A DNA stretch of 59,941 bases from Thermoproteus sp. CP80 (GTDB lineage Archaea; Thermoproteota; Thermoprotei; Thermoproteales; Thermoproteaceae): the NCBI RefSeq assembly GCF_002077075.2, contig NZ_LCWM02000006.1, positions 1 through 59,941 of the forward strand, given 5' to 3'. Positions 26,550-35,216 of this stretch are shown piece after piece. The translations under genes and the position numbers were made by a program. Numbering within the stretch: the stretch's first letter is position 1; every line of letters begins with the position of its first letter. The notes under the pieces were generated by a model that saw only the letters and a list, made by a program, of their open reading frames with translations, searched no databases and was not told the DNA's origin.

Positions 26550-26987
26550 ATGGACTACGGGCTGTTGGCCATAACCATAAGGAACGGGCCTAGGCGCGTG
26601 TCGATAATCCCGCCGCCCCCCAGCGAGGCCGAGCGGTGGGTGGGCCTGGGCTTGGCAATAGCCAGATGGGGGTATACCGTCCGGATACTGAATCTCCCCA
26701 CCTGCAGGGAGTCCACCTTGGAGAAGGCCCTGGCGGGCGTCGAGGGCGTGCCGATCTATCTCAGATATTCCCACGCCTTGGCCTACGTGGGCAGAGGGGC
26801 TCTGCTGGAGCCCGAGGAGCTGACGCTTGATGGGTTCAGACGGGAGGCGGAGGCCAACTCGAGATATCTCCTGGACTGGAGGCGCTGTCTGGAGCTCAGG
26901 CGGAGGACGGGCGACGTGGACGTCCTGGGCGCGCTGCCGGACGCCCTAGAGGGGCTTAGGATCTGGCTCGCAGAGAGGCTTGGCTGA
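26550..26987 (+). CDS. Unknown 145-aa protein
   Basis: Start ATG 26550 is 26 bases after TATA-like CTAAATAAAG (26520-26529); a longer frame from 26433 would run across the guide RNA and the nrdJ promoter and is not supported. The product is a soluble alpha/beta protein (SIIPPPPSEAERWVGLGLAI). No family or motif was recognised. Its 3' end overlaps the convergent phosphoesterase by 42 bases. Confidence 0.6.
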   Translation: MDYGLLAITIRNGPRRVSIIPPPPSEAERWVGLGLAIARWGYTVRILNLPTCRESTLEKALAGVEGVPIYLRYSHALAYVGRGALLEPEELTLDGFRREAEANSRYLLDWRRCLELRRRTGDVDVLGALPDALEGLRIWLAERLG

Positions 26988-27554
26988 GGGCATTTCGTAC
27001 ACGGCGCCTCTAGCCCTCCTGATTCCGTAGACCTTCCACGAGCCCGGGTTCAATATGCGTTCGTCGATGTTTAGATAGGGCACGTGGCTGTGGCCGTAGA
27101 TAAGCCAGACGTCTCTGGGGAGGCCCAGCTTCTTCTTGGCCAATCTGCCGACGGTCCCAGGCCTTATGCGGTCTATCACGTAGGCGAGGAAGCCGTCGCC
27201 GATCGCCATATCGCCGTGCGCTATGACCATGCGCTCGCCTCTGTAGGTAAGACTTATGGGGCAGTTGCAGGCCAGCACCTCTACCCCGTCTAGGGTATCG
27301 ACGTAGTGGCCGACGAGGGGGTCGTGGGACGACGAGCTCAGAGACGCCAGCAACATCTTGGGCCTAACCGGTAGGACCGCCAACAGGCGTCTGAACAGCT
27401 GGGCGGCTTCCTTCCTCTCCACGCGGCGGTGTTCATCCTCGAAGAGATCCCCCGCTATGGCCAATACGTCAGTCTGGGCGCCGGAGAGACATCTCCTGAG
27501 CTCTCCTATCAAGGAGCTCCGCGAGCCTATATGTATATCCGACAACACCAGCAT
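26946..27554 (-). CDS. Metallophosphoesterase (UDP-diacylglucosamine hydrolase-like)
   Basis: This 202-aa protein has calcineurin-like motifs LSDIHIGS (4-11), AGDLFEDE (about 34-41), VIAHGDMAIGDG (about 109-120) and YGHSHVPY (about 150-157), and a late NPGSW. The usual GNHD motif is replaced by SSSSHDP, keeping the His-Asp pair. This fold hydrolyses phosphoesters with two metals. The substrate is not known in archaea lacking lipid A. The TATA box is in the AT-rich 27578-27600 region shared with the divergent cDPG synthetase gene. Confidence 0.82.
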   Translation of the reverse strand: MLVLSDIHIGSRSSLIGELRRCLSGAQTDVLAIAGDLFEDEHRRVERKEAAQLFRRLLAVLPVRPKMLLASLSSSSHDPLVGHYVDTLDGVEVLACNCPISLTYRGERMVIAHGDMAIGDGFLAYVIDRIRPGTVGRLAKKKLGLPRDVWLIYGHSHVPYLNIDERILNPGSWKVYGIRRARGAVYEMPSAKPLCEPDPKPL

Positions 27555-27618
27555 GGCGCCGCCTCTCTCGCCTATTTTTAATACTACAATCTATATAAAC
27601 TCTTGATATATATATACT

Positions 27619-28941
27619 ATGCGAAGGGTCGCGATAGTGGGGGCCGCCGGGAGGGACTTCCACGTGTTCAACACGTTCTTTAGGAACAACGGCGAGTACG
27701 AGGTCGTGGCGTTCTTAATGACCCAGATACCTATACCGGGCCGACGATATCCGGGCGAGCTCGCCGGCGATCTCTATCCCAACGGAATCCCCATATACAC
27801 GTGGAGCGACTACAACAGCCTCTCCGAGCTGGTGCGGAGCCTCCGCGTGGACGAGGTGGTGCTGGCTTACAGCGATCTGCTGTACGACGATGTGGGCCAC
27901 ATAATGTCGTCGGTCCTAGGCGCCGGCGCGTCGTTCAGGATATTGGGGCCCAACGATACGTACCTCAACTCGATCAAGCCTGTTTTGGCAGTTCTGGCGA
28001 CTAGAACCGGCGCAGGTAAATCCACGGTCAGCCGGGCTCTGGCCGGAGAGATAGCCGCCAGAGGGATTAAGGTGGTCGCTGTGAGGCACCCCATGCCCTA
28101 CAGAGACCTCGTAGCCAGCGCGGTCGAGCTGTACAGAACTCGGGAGGACCTGGCCAAGATAACCTTCGAGGAGCGGGAGGAGTACGAGCAGTATGTGGAT
28201 ATGGGCATCCCCGTGCTCGCCGGCGTGGACTACGGAAGGGTCTTGAACAGGGCGGAGGAGCTAGGCGACGTCATCCTATGGGACGGGGGAAACAACGACT
28301 TCCCGTTCTTCAGGCCTAACTTCGCGGTGGTGGTCGCCGACGCCAGGAGGCCGGGCCACGAGGTGGGGTCGTTCCCCGGCGAGGTCAATCTACGCATTGC
28401 CGACATCGTCATAATCACCAAGGTGAGCGACGCCGGGCCGGATAGGGTCAAGGCCGTGGAGGACAACGTAAGGCGCAACAACCGAAGAGCCGCCATCGCA
28501 AAGGCCGACCTAGAGGTCTCAATAGAGAGGCCAGATGCGGTCAACGGCAGGCGCGCCCTAGTCGTCGAGGACGCGCCTACCGTCACCCACGGAGGTCTGC
28601 CCTACGGAGCCGGATACATAGCCGCGCAGAAATACGGAGCTCGGATAGTCGATCCCAGGCCCTTCGCCGTGGGCTCCATAAGGGAGCTCTACGCCAAGTA
28701 CGGCCATATGGGTCCTGTGCTGCCCAGCCTGGGATATACCGACAGGCAGAAGAGGGACCTCGAGGAGACCATCGCCAGAGCCGATGTCGACGTAGTTATT
28801 ATCGGGACGCCGGCGAGAATAGAAGAAGTTATAAAAATAACGAAACCTGTCGTAAGAGTTAAATGGGATTTAAAAATACTTGATGGGCCTTCTATAAAAG
28901 AAATTGTAGATATGTTTCTTGAGAAAATTAACCAATTTTAA
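27619..28941 (+). CDS. Cyclic 2,3-diphosphoglycerate synthetase-like NTPase
   Basis: The 440-aa protein matches COG2403: an N-terminal Rossmann domain (RRVAIVGAAGRDFHVFNT), then a P-loop ATRTGAGKSTVSRAL at about 127-141 and acidic ILWDGGNNDFPFF. Family members from methanogens form cyclic 2,3-diphosphoglycerate, a thermoprotective solute, from 2,3-diphosphoglycerate and ATP. Other members have unproven roles, so the substrate is inferred. A strong TATA stretch is at 27590-27612. The last 130 bases are unusually AT-rich, and the 3' end overlaps the convergent gene by 14 bases. Confidence 0.8.
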   Translation: MRRVAIVGAAGRDFHVFNTFFRNNGEYEVVAFLMTQIPIPGRRYPGELAGDLYPNGIPIYTWSDYNSLSELVRSLRVDEVVLAYSDLLYDDVGHIMSSVLGAGASFRILGPNDTYLNSIKPVLAVLATRTGAGKSTVSRALAGEIAARGIKVVAVRHPMPYRDLVASAVELYRTREDLAKITFEEREEYEQYVDMGIPVLAGVDYGRVLNRAEELGDVILWDGGNNDFPFFRPNFAVVVADARRPGHEVGSFPGEVNLRIADIVIITKVSDAGPDRVKAVEDNVRRNNRRAAIAKADLEVSIERPDAVNGRRALVVEDAPTVTHGGLPYGAGYIAAQKYGARIVDPRPFAVGSIRELYAKYGHMGPVLPSLGYTDRQKRDLEETIARADVDVVIIGTPARIEEVIKITKPVVRVKWDLKILDGPSIKEIVDMFLEKINQF

Positions 28942-29587
28942 TATCGCCTGCCTTTCCTCCTAATAATTTTTCATAGGATTCTGAAATAAATCTGCTGCAT
29001 TCTATAAGCATGTCATCATATATTTCTTTTAATCCAGCAACTATTATTAATATATTTTTTGTATTTTCATCGACCTTAGTGAGCTCGCTGTCCCTATAGG
29101 GGTAGACGTGCAAGACCGTATCGCCGGCGGCGAGTATTATCTGTCCGCTTACCTGGACCGGCTTGCCTCCTATCGGCCTAAAGAGCTCGCCCCTAGACCA
29201 TCTGAGCTCCAGCGAGTTGCTACCTATTTTGTCTATGTCGTAAAGCCCCACCGGGAGAAGCCACTTTATCGATGCTATGTTCCCTATATCTACCGCCGGG
29301 TTTATCCTCGGCAGAGGCTCTCCGCGGAGCACTCTGCGCAATAACGCCTCCTGCGCCGGGCGCTGTTTGGTTGGATCTATTCCTATAATCTTCCAATAGA
29401 AATCTCTATATATTCTTATAATTTTATTATCTTTTAATTCATCAATTTTATATTTATTTCTAACTTCATTCTCGACGGACTTTATAAGATCGTCCAGTTC
29501 CCTAGGCCTTATCGCGTTGTCTATCCCCCATACGGTTTGATACGCTATCTTGACGCCAGCGTCAGATACCAGGTTTTTGATGTCCAT
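28928..29587 (-). CDS. B3/B4 tRNA-binding-domain protein (COG3382-like)
   Basis: The 219-aa protein is counted from ATG 29587. It contains the B3/B4 fold of phenylalanyl-tRNA synthetase beta chains: VWGIDNAI near the start, RPAQEALLRRVLRGEPLPRIN, VGLYDIDKIG, GQIILAAGDTVLHVYPYRDS. Stand-alone B3/4 proteins are thought to edit mischarged tRNA or bind small ligands. The open frame extends to 29668, but that extra part coincides with a well-formed C/D guide RNA, so the shorter start is preferred. Much of the gene is AT-rich (28928-29060, 29385-29480). Confidence 0.8.
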   Translation of the reverse strand: MDIKNLVSDAGVKIAYQTVWGIDNAIRPRELDDLIKSVENEVRNKYKIDELKDNKIIRIYRDFYWKIIGIDPTKQRPAQEALLRRVLRGEPLPRINPAVDIGNIASIKWLLPVGLYDIDKIGSNSLELRWSRGELFRPIGGKPVQVSGQIILAAGDTVLHVYPYRDSELTKVDENTKNILIIVAGLKEIYDDMLIECSRFISESYEKLLGGKAGDIKIG

Positions 29588-29608
29588 AGGGGGATCGGCG
29601 ATGGGGTT

Positions 29609-29667
29609 TATTTTCAGTGCGGCGATAGACGGCCATCGAAGGCCCCAGAAGTTTCTCATCACTTTCA
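29609..29667 (-). ncRNA. C/D box guide RNA candidate 3
   Basis: On the minus strand a perfect C box GTGATGA (29662-29656) and D box CTGA (29617-29614) lie 45 bases apart, with guides GAAACTTCTGGGG (13) and CGTCTATCGCCGCA (14) flanking a weak D' (CCTT) and C' (CGATGGC). A TATA element AAATAATTAA (RC of 29688-29697) is about 27 bases upstream, a correct distance for this RNA. It immediately precedes the B3/4 gene and may be part of the same transcript. Confidence 0.68.
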
Positions 29668-29727
29668 AGGACGTCCGCCGAATGTTCCTTAATTATTTCG
29701 CTTATATTTTCGAGGCCCTTGCCTCCT

Positions 29728-30054
29728 GTGGAGGCTAGAGCGCGGCTCTTCACGCAACTTCACAAACTCGCCGGTTTGTCGCCGGCTGAGCGGTTGAGGA
29801 TAATTGCCTTGATATATCTAGAGTCGGGGGTGGATGCGGCGAGGGAGGCCGCGCGGCTTGCCAACATACCAGCGACATCGGTGGACCGTAAAGGCCGATG
29901 GACCCTAGTAGAAGGTGCAGAGCTGGTGGAGGAGTTGGAAGAAGGTGTGGAGGAGCGCGTAGAGCCGCTGGAGGAACCTACGGAGATAATAGAGGAGGAG
30001 TACGTAGGTAAGGCGGCCCTCAGAAGGATGGCGCCATGGAGCTGGAGCTCATAG
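29728..30054 (+). CDS. Unknown acidic protein
   Basis: Start GTG 29728 is about 25 bases after TATA-like CTTATATTTT (29700-29709), giving 108 aa. The first 60 residues are helical (LFTQLHKLAGLSPAERLRII) and suggest a helix-turn-helix-like fold. Residues 65-95 are Glu-rich. No family was recognised. It overlaps the next gene by 19 bases. Confidence 0.55.
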   Translation: MEARARLFTQLHKLAGLSPAERLRIIALIYLESGVDAAREAARLANIPATSVDRKGRWTLVEGAELVEELEEGVEERVEPLEEPTEIIEEEYVGKAALRRMAPWSWSS

Positions 30055-30407
30055 CGTATAAATACGGTAAATATCTAGGCGGAATATATATAGATAGAGT
30101 TATCGATGCGCTACATAGAGATAGCGCCCACGAGGCCGTCAAGAGAATTCTGGGGATAGACCAAGTTGACGCTGGAGACGACCGGTCAGCCGAATGTCTC
30201 AGGGCCAGGGCGTTTCTCGAATACTACAGGTCCGAGCTGGCGAGGTTGAGGGGCCTCTACGGGGAGCTACGCTCAGGCGGCGTATCGCCCTCGGACCTAG
30301 CCGCGCTCGCTAGGAGAATCCGCGAGGCGAGGCATCTCGCGAAGTTCTACAGGGATCTCTCGAGGGAGTGTTCGCCGCAGGTCAGTGACATCAACGGTCA
30401 GCGGTAG
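30036..30407 (+). CDS. Unknown helical protein (123 aa)
   Basis: The product is almost all helix, with an Arg/Glu-rich stretch (SECLRARAFLEYYRSELARL) and a second helix pair. It overlaps the preceding acidic protein gene and is probably made with it. The family is not known. Opposite net charges of the two products suggest they could pair. Confidence 0.6.
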   Translation: MELELIAYKYGKYLGGIYIDRVIDALHRDSAHEAVKRILGIDQVDAGDDRSAECLRARAFLEYYRSELARLRGLYGELRSGGVSPSDLAALARRIREARHLAKFYRDLSRECSPQVSDINGQR

Positions 30408-30417
30408 AATCCGCTCA

Positions 30418-31728
30418 TCAAGTGCCCAGCTCCCAGCTGGATATATACTTTCTCTGTTCCTCCGTCAACTTATCTATCTCGACGCCCATGGCCTCGAGCT
30501 TGAGCCGCGCCACCTCTACGTCCAGCTCGTCGGGTAGCTTATATACGCCTATCTCCAATCTGTTTTTAGCCAGATACTCGACGGCGAGCGCTTGATTGGC
30601 AAACGACATGTCCATTACCTCGCTGGGGTGGCCCTCCGCCGCCACCAAGTTGGCGAGCCTCCCCTCGCCTACTAGGTACACCTTCCTGCCTGTAGGCAGC
30701 TCGTACTCGTCGAGATAAGGCCTTATGGTCCTCTTGGATCTGGCGATCCTCTCAAGGCCCTCCACGTCCACCTCCACGTTGAAATGGCCGGCGTTGGCCA
30801 GAATCGCGCCGTCCTTCATCTTCAAGATGTCGTCCAGATCTATCACGCGTATATCGCCGGTCGCCGTTATGAACACATCGCCGATCTCGGCAGCCTGCGA
30901 CATGGGCATGACCTCAAAGCCGTCGAACAAGGCCTCGAGAGCCCTTATGGGGCTGATCTCCGTGACTATGACCCTCCGGGCCCCCAGCCCCTTGGCCCTC
31001 GCGGCTATCCCCCTCCCGACCCAGCCGTAGCCCGCCACGACGACGACCTTCCCCGCTATCAGCGCATTGGTAGCCCTCATTATGCCGTCCCAGGTCGACT
31101 GGCCCGTGCCGTACCGGTTGTCGAATAGATATTTGGTGTACGATTCGTTGACGGCTATTATCGGGTACAACAATTTCCCCTCCCTATGTAGAGCCCTCAG
31201 CCTAATCACCCCCGTTGTGGTCTCCTCCGTGCCTCCCCTTATCCTCCCCGCGATCTTGGCGAGATCGGCCCCCTCAGCCGTCTCGGCCACATAGTCGAGA
31301 GTCCTATCGGCCAGCCCATGGGCCAGCTTGTGCAGAGACGTCGTTAGGTCGGCTCCATCGTCCATGGTCAAATCGGGGCTGTGGGATATGGCGAAACCTA
31401 TCGCGTTGTAGTACTCGCGCTCGTTCATGCCCCTCCAGGCGTAGACGCCTATCCCCTCCTCGGCGAGGGCGGCCGCCACCTCGTCTTGAGTCGAGAGGGG
31501 GTTCGAGGGTATCAAGACCACCTTGGCGCCTCCGGCCGCCAGAGTTCTCGCCAACACCGCCGTCTCCTTGGTCACGTGGAGAGATGCGGCTATGGTCAAT
31601 CCAGCCAGCGGCTTCTCGCGCTCGAATCTGGAGCGTATTTTCATCAAAACGGGCATGTTCCGCTCGGCCCAGTAGATCTGGTGCCTACCTCTAGGCGCCA
31701 GAGCTAAGTCCCTGACTTTATGCTCCAT
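30418..31728 (-). CDS. ahcY: S-adenosylhomocysteinase
   Basis: The 436-aa protein has the family motifs [39 protein letters not shown], and the NAD-binding [14 protein letters not shown], ending with the conserved helix and short tail. It splits S-adenosylhomocysteine to homocysteine and adenosine, restoring methylation capacity for the several methyltransferases nearby. It is 8 bases downstream of the L14 gene on the same strand. Confidence 0.96.
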   Translation of the reverse strand: MEHKVRDLALAPRGRHQIYWAERNMPVLMKIRSRFEREKPLAGLTIAASLHVTKETAVLARTLAAGGAKVVLIPSNPLSTQDEVAAALAEEGIGVYAWRGMNEREYYNAIGFAISHSPDLTMDDGADLTTSLHKLAHGLADRTLDYVAETAEGADLAKIAGRIRGGTEETTTGVIRLRALHREGKLLYPIIAVNESYTKYLFDNRYGTGQSTWDGIMRATNALIAGKVVVVAGYGWVGRGIAARAKGLGARRVIVTEISPIRALEALFDGFEVMPMSQAAEIGDVFITATGDIRVIDLDDILKMKDGAILANAGHFNVEVDVEGLERIARSKRTIRPYLDEYELPTGRKVYLVGEGRLANLVAAEGHPSEVMDMSFANQALAVEYLAKNRLEIGVYKLPDELDVEVARLKLEAMGVEIDKLTEEQRKYISSWELGT

Positions 31729-31735
31729 CGCCGGG

Positions 31736-32170
31736 CTAGACGACTATGCTGGCGAGATTGGCTATGCTGGGCCACCGAAGCGTCGCCTCCATCGCCACAG
31801 GTCCCCTTATCTCTGTACCCTTTGGATCGCCTTCAGGCGTTATCAGAACTACCGCGTTGTCCTCAAAGGCCACCCAGGTCCCGTCGGGCCTTCTGAAGGG
31901 CCTCCTCTGCCTCACGACTATCGCCCTGAAGACCTGCCTTCTCAGCTCCGGCTTGCCCTCCTTAACTACGACGACGACCATATCACCGACGCCCGCCCCC
32001 TTGACCCTTCTGTGGGTGCCCTTGGCTATATGGCCCACCAAGCCTATGACCTTAACCAGCTTGGCGCCGGAATTATCGGCGACGGGGACCTCGCTGTTGA
32101 GAAAGAGGCCCGGCGTGACGTGGAATCGATAACCGGCGCCTACCTGTCTCTTTCCGCCCCTCTTGGCCAT
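31736..32170 (-). CDS. rpl14: Ribosomal protein uL14
   Basis: This 144-aa protein has the L14 signature [14 protein letters not shown] and the basic [23 protein letters not shown] segments. It is part of the large subunit near the factor-binding site. It is outside the usual ribosomal protein operon; only ahcY follows. An AT-rich TATA stretch (TTTTTAATTTATTT, 32190-32203) is about 25 bases upstream. Confidence 0.97.
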   Translation of the reverse strand: MAKRGGKRQVGAGYRFHVTPGLFLNSEVPVADNSGAKLVKVIGLVGHIAKGTHRRVKGAGVGDMVVVVVKEGKPELRRQVFRAIVVRQRRPFRRPDGTWVAFEDNAVVLITPEGDPKGTEIRGPVAMEATLRWPSIANLASIVV

Positions 32171-32211
32171 GGGAGGGCCGATCCGAGAGTTTTTAATTTA
32201 TTTCAGTGAGA

Positions 32212-32270
32212 CGTGCGGTGATGCGACGCGTTGGTGTCTGAACGGTGATATACGACGGACGGGCTGACTA
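32212..32270 (+). ncRNA. C/D box guide RNA candidate 4
   Basis: On the plus strand: C box GTGATGC (32218-32224, one mismatch), guide GACGCGTTGGTGT, perfect D' CTGA (32238-32241), 3-base spacer, C' GTGATAT (32245-32251), guide ACGACGGACGGG, and D box CTGA (32264-32267). All four boxes are recognisable, the clearest of the set. TTTTTAATTTATTT at 32190-32203 can serve as TATA box on this strand as well. The D box abuts the stop codon of the convergent DUF362-like gene. Confidence 0.72.
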
Positions 32271-33068
32271 GAGCTGGCGCTTCCAGCTGAGCTGAATACC
32301 CACGTTAGAGGACAGCTTTATCTTGGTCTTATTGCCTACCAACATGCTCGGCATATCCACCGCGGGCTCCCTCCCGCCGAAGTAGAAATATAGATAGCCC
32401 AGATCGAGGGGCTGTACGCCTAGGCTCCACGACGTGGCGTAGTCGACCTCGCCGCAGTTGTCGCCATATATCGTCAAGCCCCAATACCTCTGAAACCCCT
32501 TGACGGGCCCGTCTCCCTCCACCACGAACTTGCCATCTATCACGCAGACGAAGTTCCTCTCCAACCTGTAGATATCAGCTATATACTTATAGAGAGGCCT
32601 AAAGCCCTCGTAGAGGTTCTGCGAGTCCTTGGGATCTATCGCGTTGAGCGCCGCGGTGGGCATGCTGAGGTAAAGAATCACTTGGGAGTGGCTGACGGGC
32701 ATCGCCAACGCTATCTTCATCAAGGACTCGTCGAAGACTTGAGGCAGCGCCTTGACTTGCACCTTGCGCCCAGTCGGCGAGGCGAGCTCCACCTTCTCCT
32801 TGGCATTTCCCTGAACTTGTATTATTTTTGCCTTGTATTTACTTGCAAGCTTTTCTAGTCCTAATATCTTTACTGCTTTCTCAAAATAGCTTTTAGACAT
32901 GGAGAAAGTTATAGATACGTCGCGCCCCTGCAACCTCTCCAGAATCGCCTCTATCATCTCCGGGCGGGGGTTGGAGGGGGCCGGGATATAGCTGTGGACC
33001 GCCAGCAATATCAACGCGTCTTTCCTCTCTATCTCGGGAGACGCGTCTGGCCCCAGGGCAGCTATCAC
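32268..33068 (-). CDS. DUF362-like protein
   Basis: This 266-aa protein contains HSQVILYLSMPTAALNAIDP and VIDGKFVVEGDGPVKG, resembling the DUF362 family, whose members are often linked to ferredoxin domains; none is present here. The function is unknown. The TATA box AATATATT (RC, 33083-33092) is 22 bases upstream. The segment 32815-32890 is AT-rich. Confidence 0.7.
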   Translation of the reverse strand: MIAALGPDASPEIERKDALILLAVHSYIPAPSNPRPEMIEAILERLQGRDVSITFSMSKSYFEKAVKILGLEKLASKYKAKIIQVQGNAKEKVELASPTGRKVQVKALPQVFDESLMKIALAMPVSHSQVILYLSMPTAALNAIDPKDSQNLYEGFRPLYKYIADIYRLERNFVCVIDGKFVVEGDGPVKGFQRYWGLTIYGDNCGEVDYATSWSLGVQPLDLGYLYFYFGGREPAVDMPSMLVGNKTKIKLSSNVGIQLSWKRQL

Positions 33069-33098
33069 GAGAAACCCAGAATCCCCACTAATATATTT

Positions 33099-34334
33099 TC
33101 AAAAGCCGTGGCGGTATGGAAGCTCCGGCTTGACGATCTCCCTCAGCACCGCCGTGGCGTAGCTCCCCCTAGGCATGTCGAAGGAGAGCTTGGCCGCGCC
33201 GCCCGAGAGATCCACGAGGATCCAGGCCGGAGACGCGAAGGCGCGTCTGTACGAGCCGACGGCCCCCACCCTGGCCAGCGCGAAGTCCCTCAGCTCGAGG
33301 CCCTCCTCGCCCAATATCCTCCTCAGGTAGTCCCTCGCCCTGCTCTCGGGCACTACAAGCCCCAGGCCCGGCACCGGCAGAACCGGCTGACCGCCGCCGA
33401 CTCTCGACGCGGGGACTGGATAGCCCGCCTCGAGGACCAGGTCGTCCTCAGCGACTCCCAGAGGGCCGTCGGCGAGCCTGAGGCTCAATATTCTGTTGAA
33501 GAGATACGCTTGGTACGCCTCAACGAATATCTTGAGAATATTATAGGGCACAGCCATTACGGCGTTCCACAGGTTCTCGCCTGAGGCAAGCGCCTTGAGC
33601 AGGCGTCTCTCCTCCAACAGAGATTTGGGCATCCTGGACAGCGCAGCCGAGTAGTCGCCTCTACACGCCAGCTCGCGCGCCTCTCTGGCGGCGGGCGACT
33701 CCGCCTCGAAGGTTCTACAGAACATGACGCGGAGGAACTCGTCGGGATCCCTACGCACCAAGGCCCTCCCCAGCAGATGCGAGACGGGCCTAACCGTGCC
33801 GAACCTCTGATAGACGTAGTAGTTGGGCAGAGGGACCGCCTTCAAGGCCTCCAGGGCCTCCGCGGCGCATTCGATATCTACGTCGCGTATGACCAAGGTG
33901 AATCTGTTGCCGACTATTCTCGACGGCGATATGGGGGAATCGGCGTACCACGCGGCTCTGTACTCTACGCCGGGAATTTTCGGCAGATCCTCCGGCCTTA
34001 CCCCAAAGAGGGATATTATCTGGGACGCCACAGCCCTCGCGTCCTTGATTCCGCCTATGCCTATGTCGCCTCTCCTCAGCCCTAGGGATCTCCTCAAGGT
34101 CTCCACGAGCTTTAAGGTATCGACGCCGCGTTTGACCACATGCACCCACAGCCAGGGCCCCGGCCTCTCCTCAATCCCGCCGAAGCCCGACACGGAGACC
34201 ACCAGGCCCCCCTCCAGGACCTCTTCAACTATGAAGTCCTCCGGCGTCCTCTTTATAGCGCCGCCGCAGGGACGCGTGTCCGTGACGTACCACTCCAAGC
34301 CCAGAGATTCGTCGAACTGCGGCGCCTTTTTCAT
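33099..34334 (-). CDS. truD: tRNA pseudouridine synthase TruD
   Basis: The 411-aa protein has start ATG 34334, 22 bases after a TATA box TTTTAAATAC (minus strand), so the longer open frame is rejected. The catalytic motif GIGGIKDARAVAS is at about 91-103 with Asp98, followed by NYYVYQRFGTVRP and the C-terminal TruD domain, which includes SFDMPRGSYATAVLREI. It converts U13 of tRNA to pseudouridine; archaeal homologues can also modify other tRNA or rRNA sites. Confidence 0.93.
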   Translation of the reverse strand: MKKAPQFDESLGLEWYVTDTRPCGGAIKRTPEDFIVEEVLEGGLVVSVSGFGGIEERPGPWLWVHVVKRGVDTLKLVETLRRSLGLRRGDIGIGGIKDARAVASQIISLFGVRPEDLPKIPGVEYRAAWYADSPISPSRIVGNRFTLVIRDVDIECAAEALEALKAVPLPNYYVYQRFGTVRPVSHLLGRALVRRDPDEFLRVMFCRTFEAESPAAREARELACRGDYSAALSRMPKSLLEERRLLKALASGENLWNAVMAVPYNILKIFVEAYQAYLFNRILSLRLADGPLGVAEDDLVLEAGYPVPASRVGGGQPVLPVPGLGLVVPESRARDYLRRILGEEGLELRDFALARVGAVGSYRRAFASPAWILVDLSGGAAKLSFDMPRGSYATAVLREIVKPELPYRHGF

Positions 34335-34379
34335 CGGTCTCGATACGGCAGTATTTAAAATGGAGATGTAGAAGCTCCA

Positions 34380-35216
34380 GTGGCCAGAGTCTGGCTGGGG
34401 CCCGCCGGCATTCCGAAATACGTGAGGAAGGCTAGGGACACCGTCGAGGGCATTAGAGCCGTCAAGGAGCTGGGCCTCAACGCCATGGAGGTCGAGTTCG
34501 TCCAAGGCGTCAGGATGAGCGCCGAGGCCGCCAGCAGGGCCGGCGAGGCCGCGAGGGAGCTTGGCGTGAAGCTCTCGGTGCACGCCCCCTACTTCATAAA
34601 CCTATGTTCCGAAGAGGCCGAGAAGGCCGAGGCCTCCATGAAGCGGCTGTGGGACTCGATCGACAGAGCGCACAGGATGGGCGCTTGGATAGTCGTGGTC
34701 CACGCCGCCTATTACGGCGGGCTGGGGCCCGACAGGTGCTACGAAGCCGTCAAGGAGCGGCTGGGGGGGCTTGCCGACAGGATGTCTGAAGAGGGCATAG
34801 ACGACGTGGTCATAGGCGTCGAGATAACTGCGAGGAATAACCAGTTCGGCAACGTCGAGGAGGCCTTCGGGCTCGCCAAGGAGCTCAAGAGGGTTAAGCC
34901 GGTGGTGGACTGGGGCCATCTCTTCGCCAGAAACGGCGGAGCCGTGGACTACGGAGGCGTGTTGGACCTCTGGCGCACGACCTTCGGGGATGAGCACATG
35001 CATACCCACTTCACCTCAGTCAAGTACAGAAACGGCAGATATGTCGACGAGCACGAGCCGATATCCGCCAACATGCCCCCGTTCGAGCCGCTCGCCGAGG
35101 AGCTCGGCAAGAGGGATATGGCGATAACGCTGATATGCGAGTCGCCGTTGTTGGACCAAGACGCCGTCTTGATGAAGGAAATCCTTGAAAAACACGGCGT
35201 AGAGCTCGCCCGGTGA
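34380..35216 (+). CDS. nfo: Endonuclease IV-like AP endonuclease
   Basis: This 278-aa TIM-barrel protein has GTG start 34380. Metal-binding motifs of endonuclease IV are visible: SVHAPYFINL (about 64-73), VVVHAAYYGG (about 101-110), GVEITARNNQFG (Glu near 148), PVVDWGHLFAR (Asp and His near 178-181), and a late ICESPLLDQDA. It cuts DNA at abasic sites in base excision repair, following glycosylases such as AGOG. It overlaps the NFACT gene by 4 bases (GTGA). Confidence 0.9.
   Translation: MARVWLGPAGIPKYVRKARDTVEGIRAVKELGLNAMEVEFVQGVRMSAEAASRAGEAARELGVKLSVHAPYFINLCSEEAEKAEASMKRLWDSIDRAHRMGAWIVVVHAAYYGGLGPDRCYEAVKERLGGLADRMSEEGIDDVVIGVEITARNNQFGNVEEAFGLAKELKRVKPVVDWGHLFARNGGAVDYGGVLDLWRTTFGDEHMHTHFTSVKYRNGRYVDEHEPISANMPPFEPLAEELGKRDMAITLICESPLLDQDAVLMKEILEKHGVELAR

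Noticed and set aside
30373-30425. Fifth C/D guide RNA candidate on the minus strand overlapping the ahcY stop (TTGATGA, CTGA, TTGATGT)
   Set aside because: The C, D' and C' boxes look good, but no D box follows C' at the right distance and the upstream TATA is misplaced.
33099-34583. TruD starting at 34583 (longest frame)
   Set aside because: It would overlap the divergent nfo gene by about 200 bases; TATA placement and the family N terminus support 34334.
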